Assembly (NCBI RefSeq): GCF_003590855.1
Contig: NZ_QYUP01000012.1
Span: forward strand, 1 to 58,874
Origin: Massilia cavernae
Lineage (GTDB): Bacteria > Pseudomonadota > Gammaproteobacteria > Burkholderiales > Burkholderiaceae_D
Direction of reading: 5' to 3'
Length of the DNA: 58,874 nt
The notes under the pieces are model-generated. The model made no database searches, had not been told where the DNA came from, and saw only the letters and a program-made list of their open reading frames with translations. The translations under genes and the position numbers were made by a program. Of this stretch, positions 45,526 to 55,720 are shown one piece after another. Every line of letters starts with the position of its first letter. Position 1 is the stretch's first letter.

Positions 45526-46236
45526 ATGCAATTCAAGTTGGGCGACATTGCCGTCGAAGTCGTGCAGAAGGACATCAAGAATCTCCACTTGAGCGTCCAT
45601 CCCCCCGCTGGCAAAGTGCGCATCGCCGCGCCCCTGCGCATGGACCTCGATACCATCCGTGTGTTTGCCATCACCAAGCTCTCCTGGATCAAGAGCCAGC
45701 AGAAGAAACTGTGCGATCAGGCACGCGAAACCCCGCGCGAATACCTCGACCGGGAGAGCCACTACGTTTGGGGTAAGCGTTATCTGCTCAAGCTGGTCGA
45801 GAAGGACGCGGCGCCGACCGTTGAGATCAAGCACAACAAGATGATTCTCCAGTTGCGGCCCGCAGCCAGCCACGAGAAAAAGCAGGAAGTGCTTGATGCG
45901 TGGTATCGCGAGCAGCTTAAAGAAGTGGTTCCGCCGCTACTTGCCAAGTGGGAAAAAGTTATAGGCGTGAAGGTCGGAAAGTTCTTCGTGCAGAAGATGA
46001 AAACAAAATGGGGTAGTTGCAGCCCTGGCTCCAAAAATATCCGCATCAACACCGATCTGGCCAAGAAGCCTTTGCAGTGCCTTGAATATATCGTAGTGCA
46101 TGAACTCACGCACCTGCTGGAGCACCACCACAACGAGCATTTCACCGCGCTGATGGATGCCCACATGCCGCAGTGGCGGCAGTATCGCGAGCTACTGAAT
46201 AGCTTGCCGCTGGCGCATCAGGAGTGGAGGTATTGA
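45526..46236 (+). CDS. YgjP-type zinc metallopeptidase (DUF45/M48-like) linked to the hsd operon
   Basis: A 236-residue protein with the metallopeptidase motif HELTHLLEHHHNEHF (HExxH plus downstream His) and an upstream KTKWGSCSPGSKNIRIN segment typical of the DUF45 family. ATG 45526 is used; a TTG at 45517 would overlap the hsdR stop, so the spacing is tight either way. Genes of this family are often found with type I restriction systems, but their function there is not established. Confidence 0.8.
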   Translation: MQFKLGDIAVEVVQKDIKNLHLSVHPPAGKVRIAAPLRMDLDTIRVFAITKLSWIKSQQKKLCDQARETPREYLDRESHYVWGKRYLLKLVEKDAAPTVEIKHNKMILQLRPAASHEKKQEVLDAWYREQLKEVVPPLLAKWEKVIGVKVGKFFVQKMKTKWGSCSPGSKNIRINTDLAKKPLQCLEYIVVHELTHLLEHHHNEHFTALMDAHMPQWRQYRELLNSLPLAHQEWRY

Positions 46237-46288
46237 TGGGGGGAGGGTAGTTCTTTGGCGCAGATTTATATCCATCTGTCACGCGCGT

Positions 46289-47290
46289 TCATGCAAGCGC
46301 CCACGGCCAGATCACATTGCCGCGCCGGTCTTTGCGTTTCGTGACGATGGCCGCGGACAGTGTGCCGTCGATACTGGCTGTTAGCTGACGGCCTCTTAGT
46401 GCCAGCTCTGAGCGCGTAGCGGCATCTGGCTCCCACAGCACCGCTTCCATGCATTCCATGATCGCCGCTCGTTCGGCCAGTATCTTCGGATGGTTGAACA
46501 GCCAGCGGGTGAAAGCGAAGCTATCCGGCTGGCGATGCCAGAGCATGCCGTACATCTGCATGTACTCGCGCGCAGTCTCGGGTTCGGCTAGGTTTGTGCC
46601 ATGCCAGATCGCCAGTGGCGCAGGATTCGGATTCCCAGCGAGGATTTCCGCGATGTAGGGATTGGCGGCAAAGCCACGGCGCAGGGCTGTGGCGGCGGCC
46701 ACCCAATCGTCGCGCAGTATGTGGCACAGAGCCAGTTCGTAGAAGTACGGCGGATAGCCGTCCGCCTCTTCCTCAAGCACGGCTCGCGCACGATCATGGT
46801 CGCCGGCCCGCAGCAATTCAGAGCCAAGCAGGAAACGTACGCCCTGATTGTCGTTGGGATTCCTGGCCAGCATCAGTTCTATGAGAGTGACCGCATCCTT
46901 GTGGCGGCGCAGGCGCATGTACGACAGCAGCGCGACGTGCATTGCCCGCAGATACGGCCGATTGTCGAGGTGTCCCCATTCAACGCGGCCAGTGAAACCT
47001 TCGGGAATAAGCCGATTGGAAATGCTTAACCCCACCAGTGCCGTATCCAGGGCTTTTTTCGGCTTGCCCTGCTGATGCCAGTGGGTTGCGATATGCGCGT
47101 ACGCGTCAACGAAGTCCGGTGCTTCGGCCAGCAGCCGTTCCAGTGCAACCAGATAACGCTTATCGCCAATCTGGCCGGACTCGTACTCATCCAGCAGTCC
47201 GTCGAAATCAGCCATAACGGCGTCGTATATCTCATCGGGGTAAGTAAATACGCCGGACTCGGCGTCGAGGACTTCAAAGGTAAGCGGCAT
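46289..47290 (-). CDS. TPR-like helical-repeat protein of unknown function
   Basis: A 333-residue soluble protein of paired helices. TPR-like units include VDAYAHIATHWHQQGKPKKALDTALVGL, RPYLRAMHVALLSYMRLRRHKDAVTLI and GDHDRARAVLEEEADGYPPYFYELALCHILRDDWVAAATALRRGF. The NDNQGVRFLLGSELL segment resembles a family that includes eukaryotic ST7. It would be a scaffold for protein contacts. It is convergent with the YgjP-type gene and probably outside the hsd operon. Confidence 0.7.
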   Translation of the reverse strand: MPLTFEVLDAESGVFTYPDEIYDAVMADFDGLLDEYESGQIGDKRYLVALERLLAEAPDFVDAYAHIATHWHQQGKPKKALDTALVGLSISNRLIPEGFTGRVEWGHLDNRPYLRAMHVALLSYMRLRRHKDAVTLIELMLARNPNDNQGVRFLLGSELLRAGDHDRARAVLEEEADGYPPYFYELALCHILRDDWVAAATALRRGFAANPYIAEILAGNPNPAPLAIWHGTNLAEPETAREYMQMYGMLWHRQPDSFAFTRWLFNHPKILAERAAIMECMEAVLWEPDAATRSELALRGRQLTASIDGTLSAAIVTKRKDRRGNVIWPWALA

Positions 47291-47375
47291 GTTGTGCTGG
47301 TTATCTTGCGTTCGAGAAGGTCTTCCGGACAGGACTGCTCAGCCAAGAAGGAAAATATTTCAAATCGAATTTCAA

Positions 47376-48839
<1,464 letters not shown>

Positions 48840-48938
48840 GGGCGGGGGCGGGTGCTTGGGAAAGCATGATGATACACGGGCGCGGGGGATTGGGATGCCG
48901 TATTGGCGGCTCGCGCGGAGGCGGTGGAGCAGGGGTTT

Positions 48939-49064
48939 CGAATCGCGTGCGATTCGCCTGCGTAACGACATCCGCTTGCAAGCGGATGTTCCTTCCCGAA
49001 GAATCCGCCCTACGGCACAGGGCAGACCAGACAAGTAGGGCGGATAAGCGCGAAGCGCGCATCC
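48939..49064. repeat. Cluster of palindromes between rng and maf, including REP-like copy 2
   Basis: Three palindromes lie within 126 nt: CGAATCGC-GT-GCGATTCG (48939-48956), a perfect 22-nt dyad centred on CCGCTTGCAAGCGG (48968-48989), and ATCCGCCCTAC (49003-49013) with its complement (49035-49045). The last contains GTAGGGCGGATAAGCG, identical to copy 1 at 8595-8610. The same words GCGGAT and ATCCGC recur through the cluster, suggesting mobile or amplified elements. Confidence 0.75.
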
Positions 49065-49078
49065 GCCGAATCATGGCG

Positions 49079-49698
49079 CTACGCCAGCGGCACACCCGCC
49101 TTGCGCAACAGGATCGCCGTCTCGTAAAGCGGCAACCCCATGATCCCGAATGGCTTCCCTCGATATGCTCGACGAACAGGGCAGCCAGTCCCTGGATGCC
49201 GTACCCGCCGGCCTTGTCGTACGGTTCGCTGGTGGCACAATACGCCTTGATGGACGCCGCCGACAGCTTCGCAAACCTCACATCCGACACTTGCGTCACC
49301 TGCGCCGCGATATTCGTGTAGTGCACCGCGATGGAAGTGAGCACCTGGTGCGTCCTCCCCGAGAGCCGCTCCAGCATCGCGACCGCCTCATCGTGGTTGG
49401 CAGGCTTGCCCAGGATCTCGCCATCGATGGTGACGGTGGTATCCGCCGCCAGCACCGGCCGCAGGGTCAGGCGGCGCTGGTGCACCACCTTCCATGCAAA
49501 GGCCGCCTTCTCGTTGGCCACGCGCGCAACATACGTGCGCGGGTCTTCGCCAGCCAGCACGTCTTCCGGCACGTCCGGCCCGCGGATGGAATCGTTACGC
49601 AACATGAGGAGTTCGAACTCCACGCCGATCTGGCGCAGCAGCTCCCGTCTGCGCGGGCTTTTGGAAGCGAGGTAGATTTTCTTGTCGACCGGTTTCAT
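49079..49698 (-). CDS. maf: Maf-family nucleoside triphosphate pyrophosphatase (one-base frameshift)
   Basis: A 206-residue house-cleaning pyrophosphatase. It begins KIYLASKSPRRRELLRQIGV and has the catalytic ADTTVTIDGEILGKP and GGYGIQGLAALFVEHIEGS. The last 22 residues shift frame at 49145-49147: one G added to the minus-strand GGG restores GIMGLPLYETAILL to the TAG at 49079. Without it the protein reads on into the repeats. Pyrophosphatases of this group hydrolyse dTTP/UTP or modified nucleotides. The neighbour rng is also adjacent to a maf gene in E. coli. Confidence 0.85.
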
Positions 49699-49717
49699 CG
49701 AGAGTTCCAGCGGTTTA

Positions 49718-50188
49718 TCAGACGCGATGATAAGGGTGATTCTGCGTGATCGACCACGCCCTATACAACTGCTCCGCAAGCATAACACGCACTATCCCGT
49801 GCGGGAGGGTCATGCTGGAAATGCGGATGAGGCCTTCGGCCTTGGCTTTCAGCGCTGGATCGAGGCCGTCCGCGCCGCCGATCAGGAAGGCGGTGTCGCG
49901 CCCGTCCTGCTGCCAGAGTTCGAGCTGCTGGGATAACCCGACGCTGGTGAGGTCCTTGCCGCGTTCGTCGAGCGCGATGATGCGCACGCTTTTCGGCAGA
50001 ACTGCTTCGATGCGCTCGCGTTCGAGCGCCATGGCGGTGGCCGCCGTCTTGCTGCCGGAACGGTCCACCGGCTTGACTTCCTTGAGCACGATGCGCAGCT
50101 CGGGCGGCATGCGCTTCGTGTACTCGGAAAAGCCGGCTTCGATCCAGGCCGGCATCTTGTGGCCAACCGCAGCGATGATAAGCTGCAT
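49718..50188 (-). CDS. rlmH: 23S rRNA pseudouridine(1915)-N3-methyltransferase
   Basis: A 156-residue SPOUT methyltransferase, the usual length. [28 protein letters not shown] starts the family; the SAM knot is in [10 protein letters not shown] and [14 protein letters not shown], with the C-terminal [22 protein letters not shown]. It methylates the pseudouridine in helix 69 of the assembled 70S ribosome. It starts 8 nt after rsfS. Confidence 0.95.
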   Translation of the reverse strand: MQLIIAAVGHKMPAWIEAGFSEYTKRMPPELRIVLKEVKPVDRSGSKTAATAMALERERIEAVLPKSVRIIALDERGKDLTSVGLSQQLELWQQDGRDTAFLIGGADGLDPALKAKAEGLIRISSMTLPHGIVRVMLAEQLYRAWSITQNHPYHRV

Positions 50189-50195
50189 ATGACGA

Positions 50196-50864
50196 TTACT
50201 CTGCTACTTTTTTTACCGCGCGCTTGATGACTTTTTTCACCGGCGCCGCATCGGCTGGCGCTTTCTTCGGCAGTGCCTTCAGCGCTTTCACGGCTGCGGT
50301 TTCGCTCTTGCTTGGCGCGACCTTGACGACCTTGCCGGCTGGAGCCGCGGCCTTCTTGGCCGCGGCCTTCTTCGGCTTGTCTTCGGTGGCTGCGGCAGCC
50401 TTCTTGGCCGGCGCCTTGCGTTCGCGTACCGGCTTGACTTCCGGCGCTTCCTGGGTGGCTGCCAGGTGCTTGGAACGGGTCTTCGGCGCAGCTTCGGCCG
50501 CTTCGGCGGTCGACTTGCGCTTGGCCGCGCCCAGCTTGACCGGCTTGTCGCCCCAGATTTCTTCAAGGCGGTAGTACTGGCGGATCGGCGCCTGCATGAT
50601 GTGGACGATCATGTCGCCCAAGTCGACCAGCACCCATTCGCCGGTGTCTTCGCCCTCGACGCCGATGACGTCGCCGCCGGCTTCCTTGACCTTGTCGCGA
50701 ACCGACGCGGCAAGTGCCTTAGTCTGGCGGTTGGAAGTACCGGATACGATCGCGATGCGGTCGAACAGGCTGGTCAGGTGCATCGTGTCGAACAGGACGA
50801 TCTCCTGGCCCTTGACGTCTTCAAGTGCGTCGACGACGATCGCTTGCAGTTTTTTGATATCCAT
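50196..50864 (-). CDS. rsfS: Ribosomal silencing factor RsfS with an Ala/Lys-rich C-terminal tail
   Basis: A 222-residue protein. Residues 1-115 are RsfS (Iojap/YbeB) with [49 protein letters not shown] and [11 protein letters not shown]; it binds L14 and blocks subunit joining in starvation. The remaining 105 residues are Ala/Lys/Pro-rich and low in complexity ([24 protein letters not shown]), like the tail of a histone H1-type protein. The tail is about as long as the domain and its function is unknown. It overlaps nadD by one base (TAATG). Confidence 0.9.
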   Translation of the reverse strand: MDIKKLQAIVVDALEDVKGQEIVLFDTMHLTSLFDRIAIVSGTSNRQTKALAASVRDKVKEAGGDVIGVEGEDTGEWVLVDLGDMIVHIMQAPIRQYYRLEEIWGDKPVKLGAAKRKSTAEAAEAAPKTRSKHLAATQEAPEVKPVRERKAPAKKAAAATEDKPKKAAAKKAAAPAGKVVKVAPSKSETAAVKALKALPKKAPADAAPVKKVIKRAVKKVAE

Positions 50865-51514
50865 TAGTTTTTGTATAATTTATGTTGTTGAATATAGTCT
50901 AGCACTACCGGCGAGATAAGCGAATTTGCCTGTTCTCCCCGTTGTAATGCGGTACGGATCTCGGTGGCGGAAATATCGACCGCCAGCGCTTCTGCCAGGA
51001 ACACCTTGCCTGACGGGGTAGAGCGGAGCTGCGCAATGCCGCTCCGGCGCTTCTCAAGTTCTTCGGCCACGGCGGCGGGGAGGGCCGCTTCGGCCAGGTC
51101 GAAACCGGGACGGGCGCCCACGCCGATGTGGGCGTAATCGAACAGATGGCGCCAGTCGCGCCAGGTGTCCAGTTGCTGCAGCTGGTCGGCGCCGAGCACG
51201 AACACGATCGAGGCATCGGGACCGAGTTCGGCGCGTACGTTTCGCAGTGTGTCGATGGTGTAGGTCGGCGTGGCGCGCCCGACCTCCTGCAAATCGATGG
51301 TGACCGCCAGCCCCGCCTCCTGGAACGCCAGTTCCAGCATGGCGATGCGGTCACCGGCACTGGTACGCAGCCCGCTTTTCTGCCACGGGTTACCGGCCGG
51401 GACGATCCGCAGCTGGTCGGGTTTGAGCAGGCTTTCAAACAGGGCGGCCAGCGCCACGTGTCCGTGATGGACGGGGTCGAAACTGCCTCCCAGCAGTGCG
51501 ACGCAAAATGTCAC
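50864..51514 (-). CDS. nadD: Nicotinate-nucleotide adenylyltransferase
   Basis: A 216-residue NAD biosynthesis enzyme. The nucleotidyltransferase motif [12 protein letters not shown] is at residues 8-19, with [14 protein letters not shown] and the C-terminal [10 protein letters not shown]. The likely start is a GTG at 51514 overlapping the hemF stop (GTGA); no ATG is available before the GGSFDP motif in this frame. The end overlaps rsfS. Confidence 0.93.
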   Translation of the reverse strand: MTFCVALLGGSFDPVHHGHVALAALFESLLKPDQLRIVPAGNPWQKSGLRTSAGDRIAMLELAFQEAGLAVTIDLQEVGRATPTYTIDTLRNVRAELGPDASIVFVLGADQLQQLDTWRDWRHLFDYAHIGVGARPGFDLAEAALPAAVAEELEKRRSGIAQLRSTPSGKVFLAEALAVDISATEIRTALQRGEQANSLISPVVLDYIQQHKLYKN

Positions 51515-52422
51515 GTGGGAAGCCAGTCGCGGTGGACCAGGAAGTCGGTGTACAGTTTCGCTTCCGCGCTGCCTGGTTCCGGCTTCCAGTCGTAGCGCCA
51601 TTTGACGATTGGCGGCATCGACATCAGGATCGCCTCGGTCCGTCCGCCCGACTGCAGCCCGAAGTGGGTACCGCGGTCGAACACGAGGTTGAATTCGACA
51701 TAGCGCCCGCGCCGGTAGGCCTGGAAATCGCGTTCGCGTTCGCCGTACGGCATGTCCATGCGGCGCTTGAGGACAGGCAGGTAGCCTTTCAGGAAAGCGT
51801 CGCCGACGCTTTGCGTCATTGCGTAGCTCTGGTCGAAGCCGGGGGCGTTGAAGTCGTCGAAGAATATCCCGCCCACGCCGCGCGGTTCCTTGCGGTGCTT
51901 CAGGTAGAAGTACTCGTCGCACCACTTCTTGAAGCGCGGGTACAGGTCGTCGCCGAACGGTTGCAGTGCGTCGAAGCAGGCCTGGTGGAAGCCGCGCGCG
52001 TCTTCTTCGAAGGGGTAGTAGGGCGTCAGGTCCATGCCGCCGCCGAACCACCACACCGGCTCCTGGCCTTCGGCATGCGTGGTGAAGAAGCGCACGTTCA
52101 TGTGCACCGTCGGCGCGTACGGATTGCGCGGATGGAGCACCAGCGACACACCCATCGCTTCCCAGGCGCGGCCCGCCAGTTCCGGGCGGCTGGCCATTGC
52201 GGACGGCGGCAGGTTGGCGCCGGTGACGTGCGAAAAATTGACTCCGCCGCGCTCGAACACATTGCCTTCCTCGATCAGCCGCGACACCCCGCCGCCGCCT
52301 TCAGGGCGGGTCCACGCATCGCGCAGGAATGGCTTGCCGTCGACTTCTTCCAGCGCCTGCACGACGCGGGACTGGAGGTCGATGAGCCATGCCTTGACGG
52401 CCGATGGGTTGGGGGATGACAT
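51511..52422 (-). CDS. hemF: Oxygen-dependent coproporphyrinogen-III oxidase
   Basis: A 303-residue aerobic heme-synthesis enzyme converting coproporphyrinogen III to protoporphyrinogen IX. Family motifs are [53 protein letters not shown], and [21 protein letters not shown] 52422 is used; a reading to 52848 adds unrelated sequence overlapping the ABC gene. It is the first gene of hemF-nadD-rsfS-rlmH-maf. Confidence 0.95.
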   Translation of the reverse strand: MSSPNPSAVKAWLIDLQSRVVQALEEVDGKPFLRDAWTRPEGGGGVSRLIEEGNVFERGGVNFSHVTGANLPPSAMASRPELAGRAWEAMGVSLVLHPRNPYAPTVHMNVRFFTTHAEGQEPVWWFGGGMDLTPYYPFEEDARGFHQACFDALQPFGDDLYPRFKKWCDEYFYLKHRKEPRGVGGIFFDDFNAPGFDQSYAMTQSVGDAFLKGYLPVLKRRMDMPYGERERDFQAYRRGRYVEFNLVFDRGTHFGLQSGGRTEAILMSMPPIVKWRYDWKPEPGSAEAKLYTDFLVHRDWLPT

Positions 52423-52451
52423 GGGGGATTGGTCGGGGAATAAAAAAGTGA

Positions 52452-52471
52452 GGACAGATTGTACACTGTCC
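52452..52471. promoter_or_regulatory. 6-8-6 dyad upstream of hemF
   Basis: GGACAG-ATTGTACA-CTGTCC, with TGTACA palindromic at its centre. It lies 30-50 nt before the hemF start, in the divergent region to the ABC operon. An operator is possible; the regulator is unknown. Confidence 0.4.
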
Positions 52472-52632
52472 GGGTGTTTTATGGTAAGTGGAGGGAGGGG
52501 AAGTCGACTTCGACTTTCGGTGGCCCGACTGGAAACGGCCAGGCCCGGGCTGCGCGGCCGCCGATGTTCCGGTCCGTACTTTCCGGTCGTTGACACCCAT
52601 GATCCATGAGTGTTATATTTTGGCCATAAGCG

Positions 52633-52646
52633 TGGGAACGTTTCCA
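52633..52646. promoter_or_regulatory. LacI-family operator ahead of the sugar ABC operon
   Basis: TGGGAACGTTTCCA is a 14-nt near-perfect palindrome with a central CG, the standard shape of LacI/GalR-family operators. It lies 66 nt upstream of the binding-protein ATG. A TATATT at 52613-52618 just upstream may be the -10 box, so a bound repressor would block elongation or open-complex formation. The LacI-type gene at 58333 is the candidate regulator. Confidence 0.65.
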
Positions 52647-52711
52647 ATCCGTGTTGCGACAGGCCGTTGCCGACCGCGAGTGGACGACAGATCCGACCGC
52701 AAGGAGACAGT

Positions 52712-53949
52712 ATGTTCAGGGCAAACAGGCTCGCGCTTGCGATCGCGATCGCAAGCGCGTTCGGCATGAACGCCGCGGCACACGCGGCAGGACCGAAGGC
52801 AGAGGTCATCCACTGGTGGACCTCGGGCGGCGAAGCGGCCGCCATCAAGGCCGTTGCCGACGCCTACCGCCACGCCGGTGGCGCGTGGGTCGACAGCGCC
52901 GTAGCCGGCAGCGAGCAGGCACGCGCCGTCGCGATCAATCGCATCGTCGGCGGCAATTCCCCTGCCGCCGCGCAGTTCAACACTTCCAAGCAATTCCTGG
53001 ATGTGATCGACGAAGGCATGCTGAGCAACGTCGACACCATCGCGCGCCAGCAGGGCTGGGACAAGAGCCTGCCCCAGCCGATCATCGACGTCATCAAGGT
53101 CAAGGGCCACTATTACGCGGTCCCGGTGAATATCCACATGCCGGCATGGATCTGGTATTCCAAGGCCGCCTTCAAACAGGCCGGTATCGCGAAAGAACCG
53201 GCCACGATGGACGAATTGTTCGCGGCGCTCGACAAGCTCAAGGCCCGGGATGGTCGGCTGGCGCATGGCGGCCAGTCGTGGCAGGAAACATCGTATTCAT
53301 GGCAGAGTGTTGGCCAACGTCGGCCAGGGATCCTCTTACCTGCGGTGTTCCGCGACCGCGATCCACGCGCCATCGAATCGGCTGCCTTCAAAAACTGTGC
53401 TGCTGTCCTTCAAGCGTCTTGCCGTCGTATGTCGACGTTGGTTCCGCCAGGCCGCAACTGGAAGCACGCAACCGCCATGCTGACACCGCAGGGCCGGCGT
53501 GCAGATCATCGGCGCCTGGGCAAGGGCGATTCAATGCGGCAAGCAGAAGCCCCGAAAGGAATCTCGGCTGCATCCGGCTTCGGTCAGACCCCACTAGCCT
53601 GGTCCGGGCGACGCCTCTCTGTGTTCCCAGGACCAGCATCGGAGACGCTCAACGGCGCAAGCGATCTGGGCCGGCGTGCTGGTCGCGCCGGCGGTCCAGC
53701 TGTGAATTCAGACAAGGCGAAAGGCTCGATCCGGTTGGCGCGCATGCCGACGCGTCGAAGTTGGATATCTGCCGCAGGCCGGCCTTGCCAATCATAAGGA
53801 CAAGGTCGTCCCGCAAGGCATCGGCGAGGTAATACCCTACGCTCGGACCAGAATGGGGTTGGGACCGATGTCCTTACCAGCGTTCTGGAACACAGGCATG
53901 CCGGTCGACAAGGCGCAAAAGAGCATCGCCGCGGCGCTGGCGCGACTAG
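52712..53949 (+). pseudogene. Sugar ABC transporter substrate-binding protein, C-terminal half degraded
   Basis: The first ~175 residues (52712 to about 53240) are clean: signal peptide [25 protein letters not shown], then [23 protein letters not shown] and VPVNIHMPAWIWYSKAAFKQAG, typical of family 1 sugar-binding proteins. Ribosome site AAGGAGA lies 4 nt before the ATG. From about 53240 the frame changes repeatedly, but family fragments remain in all three frames (LAHGGQSWQET, VFRDRDPRAIESAAFK, LLSFKRL, FWNTGMPVDKAQKSIAAALAR). The probable original stop is TAG 53947. It would bind a glucoside or other oligosaccharide. Confidence 0.75.
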
Positions 53950-53950
53950 G

Positions 53951-54841
53951 ATGGGCAGCAGGACCCGATTCCGCAAGGCCGTACCATTCGCCGGCTGCTG
54001 CCGATGGCGCTGACGGTGCTGGTCGCTACCTGGGCACGGTGCTTGTGGTTCGATCAGGGTGGTCGGCTGTCGAATTCACGCGCTTGCCGTCCGATACCTT
54101 TGTCGGCCTGCGCCAGTACAACGCGCCTGTTGAGAAACAGAGCCTGGCTGCCCTTCGCTGCATACACCTCGCGCTGTAACGGCGTGCTGTTCATACGTCG
54201 CCTGCATGGTGATCGGTTTCCTGCCTGGCCGATGGTTCATTCGACCAGAACGTGAACGCGGCGAGGGCGTGCTGGCTGCGATTTCCTTTACCGTATGCGT
54301 GTCCTTCGGCCACCGGCCTGGTATGCGGCAGGGATGCTCACGCCCGGAACGAGAATCGAAGGGGCGTGCCGCGCCCGCTCCAGATGCGCGTTCGGCTGGA
54401 TTCATCGACACGGCAACATGTGATCTACCACATCGTGAATGCGAACACGTGTGAAGGCCTCGGCCTGGGTGATGGCGCTGATGCTGGCGCCTGCCGCATT
54501 GACGACGCATATCTGGAGGGCACGCCCGGGCTGGACGGCATCCCGGCCTGGCGCGTGACCATGTCGAATCGTGCTGCCGATGCTGGGGCCACATCGCGAC
54601 GCGTTCACTGCTGCTCTCGACGCCGTCGTCAAGCCTGTTCGACGCGGTCGTCGCGATGAACCCAGGGCGGGCGCCTGGCATTGCCAGCGAAGTGCCGGCC
54701 AAGTTCATCATGGACAAGACACCTGTTCGGGGCGTGCCAACATCGCGCTCGCGTCGGCTTGGCGGCGTGATGCTGCTGGTTCCCGGCTGTGGCGCTGCTT
54801 GCCCCATACGCGTAATGCACGCAGCCAACGAGCGCGCATGA
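53951..54841 (+). pseudogene. Sugar ABC transporter permease 1, degraded by many indels
   Basis: No single frame is open, but ordered fragments of a MalF/UgpA-type permease can be followed: LTVLVA near 54010, PSDTFVGLRQYN near 54090, GVLFI then VIGFL (54180-54220), GEGVL near 54260, DGIPAWRV near 54540, then PGIASEVPAKFIMDK near 54690 and RANIALAS to LLVP (54730-54785). The likely start is ATG 53951 and the stop TGA 54839-54841, overlapping permease 2 by ATGA. About 290 residues if repaired. Confidence 0.65.
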
Positions 54842-55716
54842 CAAGCGCAAAATCCATCCTTTCACGCCGGCCCGCCTGGGTATTTAATTTTGTCTTGGCC
54901 AGCGCCGGCTGTTTTTCCTGGCTGCCCGCTGTACGTGATGGCCGGTCCACCTCGCTCAAGCCGTCGACGAAACCGGCTTCGAGGAATGTCTTCGCGCTGC
55001 CGCTGCGTCGCCCACGCTCGACCGTGGCGCGAAAGCCTGGAGCGGCGCCTGCAGACTCGGCGCGCCTTGGAAGGAATCCCGGGGCGGCTTCTGGAATTCG
55101 GTCCGCGATCGCCGTGCCGGCTACCATTTTGCCGATCCTGCTGGGCGCCTTGAACGGCTATGCGCTGTCGTTCTGGCGTCCGCGCGGCGCCAGTCTCCTG
55201 TTCGGCATTTTGATGGCCGGCGCCTTCATCCCGGTACAGGTAATGATGTTCCCGCTGGTGCGGATGATTGGCGCGTTGGGCCTGTTCGGCTCACTGGCGG
55301 GCATCGTGCTGGTCCACATTATCTTCAGCATGCCGGTCATGACGCTGCTGTTCCGGAACTACTACGCGGCGCTTCCGCACGAGCTGTTCCAGGCCGCGCG
55401 CATCGATGGCGGCGGGTTCTTCCGAATCTTCGCGCAACTGATGCTGCCGATGTCGCTGCCCATCATTGTGGTCGCGGCCATCATGCAGGTCACGGGCGTG
55501 TGGAACGACTATATCCTCGGCCTGGTGTTCGCAGGGCGCGACAACCTGCCGATGACGGTCCAGCTCAACAACGTGATCAACACCACCACCGGCACGAGGC
55601 TCTACAACGTCAACATGGCGGCAACCGTGCTCACCTCGCTGGTGCCACTGGCGATCTATTTCATTTCTGGCCGCTGGTTCGTGCGCGGTATCGCCGCCGG
55701 CGCGGTAAAGGGTTAA
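54838..55716 (+). pseudogene. Sugar ABC transporter permease 2, N-terminal third frame-disrupted
   Basis: The start MTSAKSILSRRPAWVFNFVLA is readable, followed by out-of-frame fragments (TSLKP, NVFALPL) to about 55130. From there the rest is clean: AVPATILPILLGALNGYALSFW, the ABC-coupling loop LPHELFQAARIDGGGFFRIFAQLMLP, and the end ISGRWFVRGIAAGAVKG. It is a MalG/UgpE-type inner-membrane permease. The disrupted and clean parts join abruptly. Confidence 0.75.
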
Positions 55717-55720
55717 TTCA

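Noticed and set aside
52651..53832. 393-codon plus-strand frame across the binding-protein gene
   Set aside because: Its first half is an out-of-frame reading of the clean binding-protein gene; only fragments after 53240 carry family sequence because the real frame shifts there.
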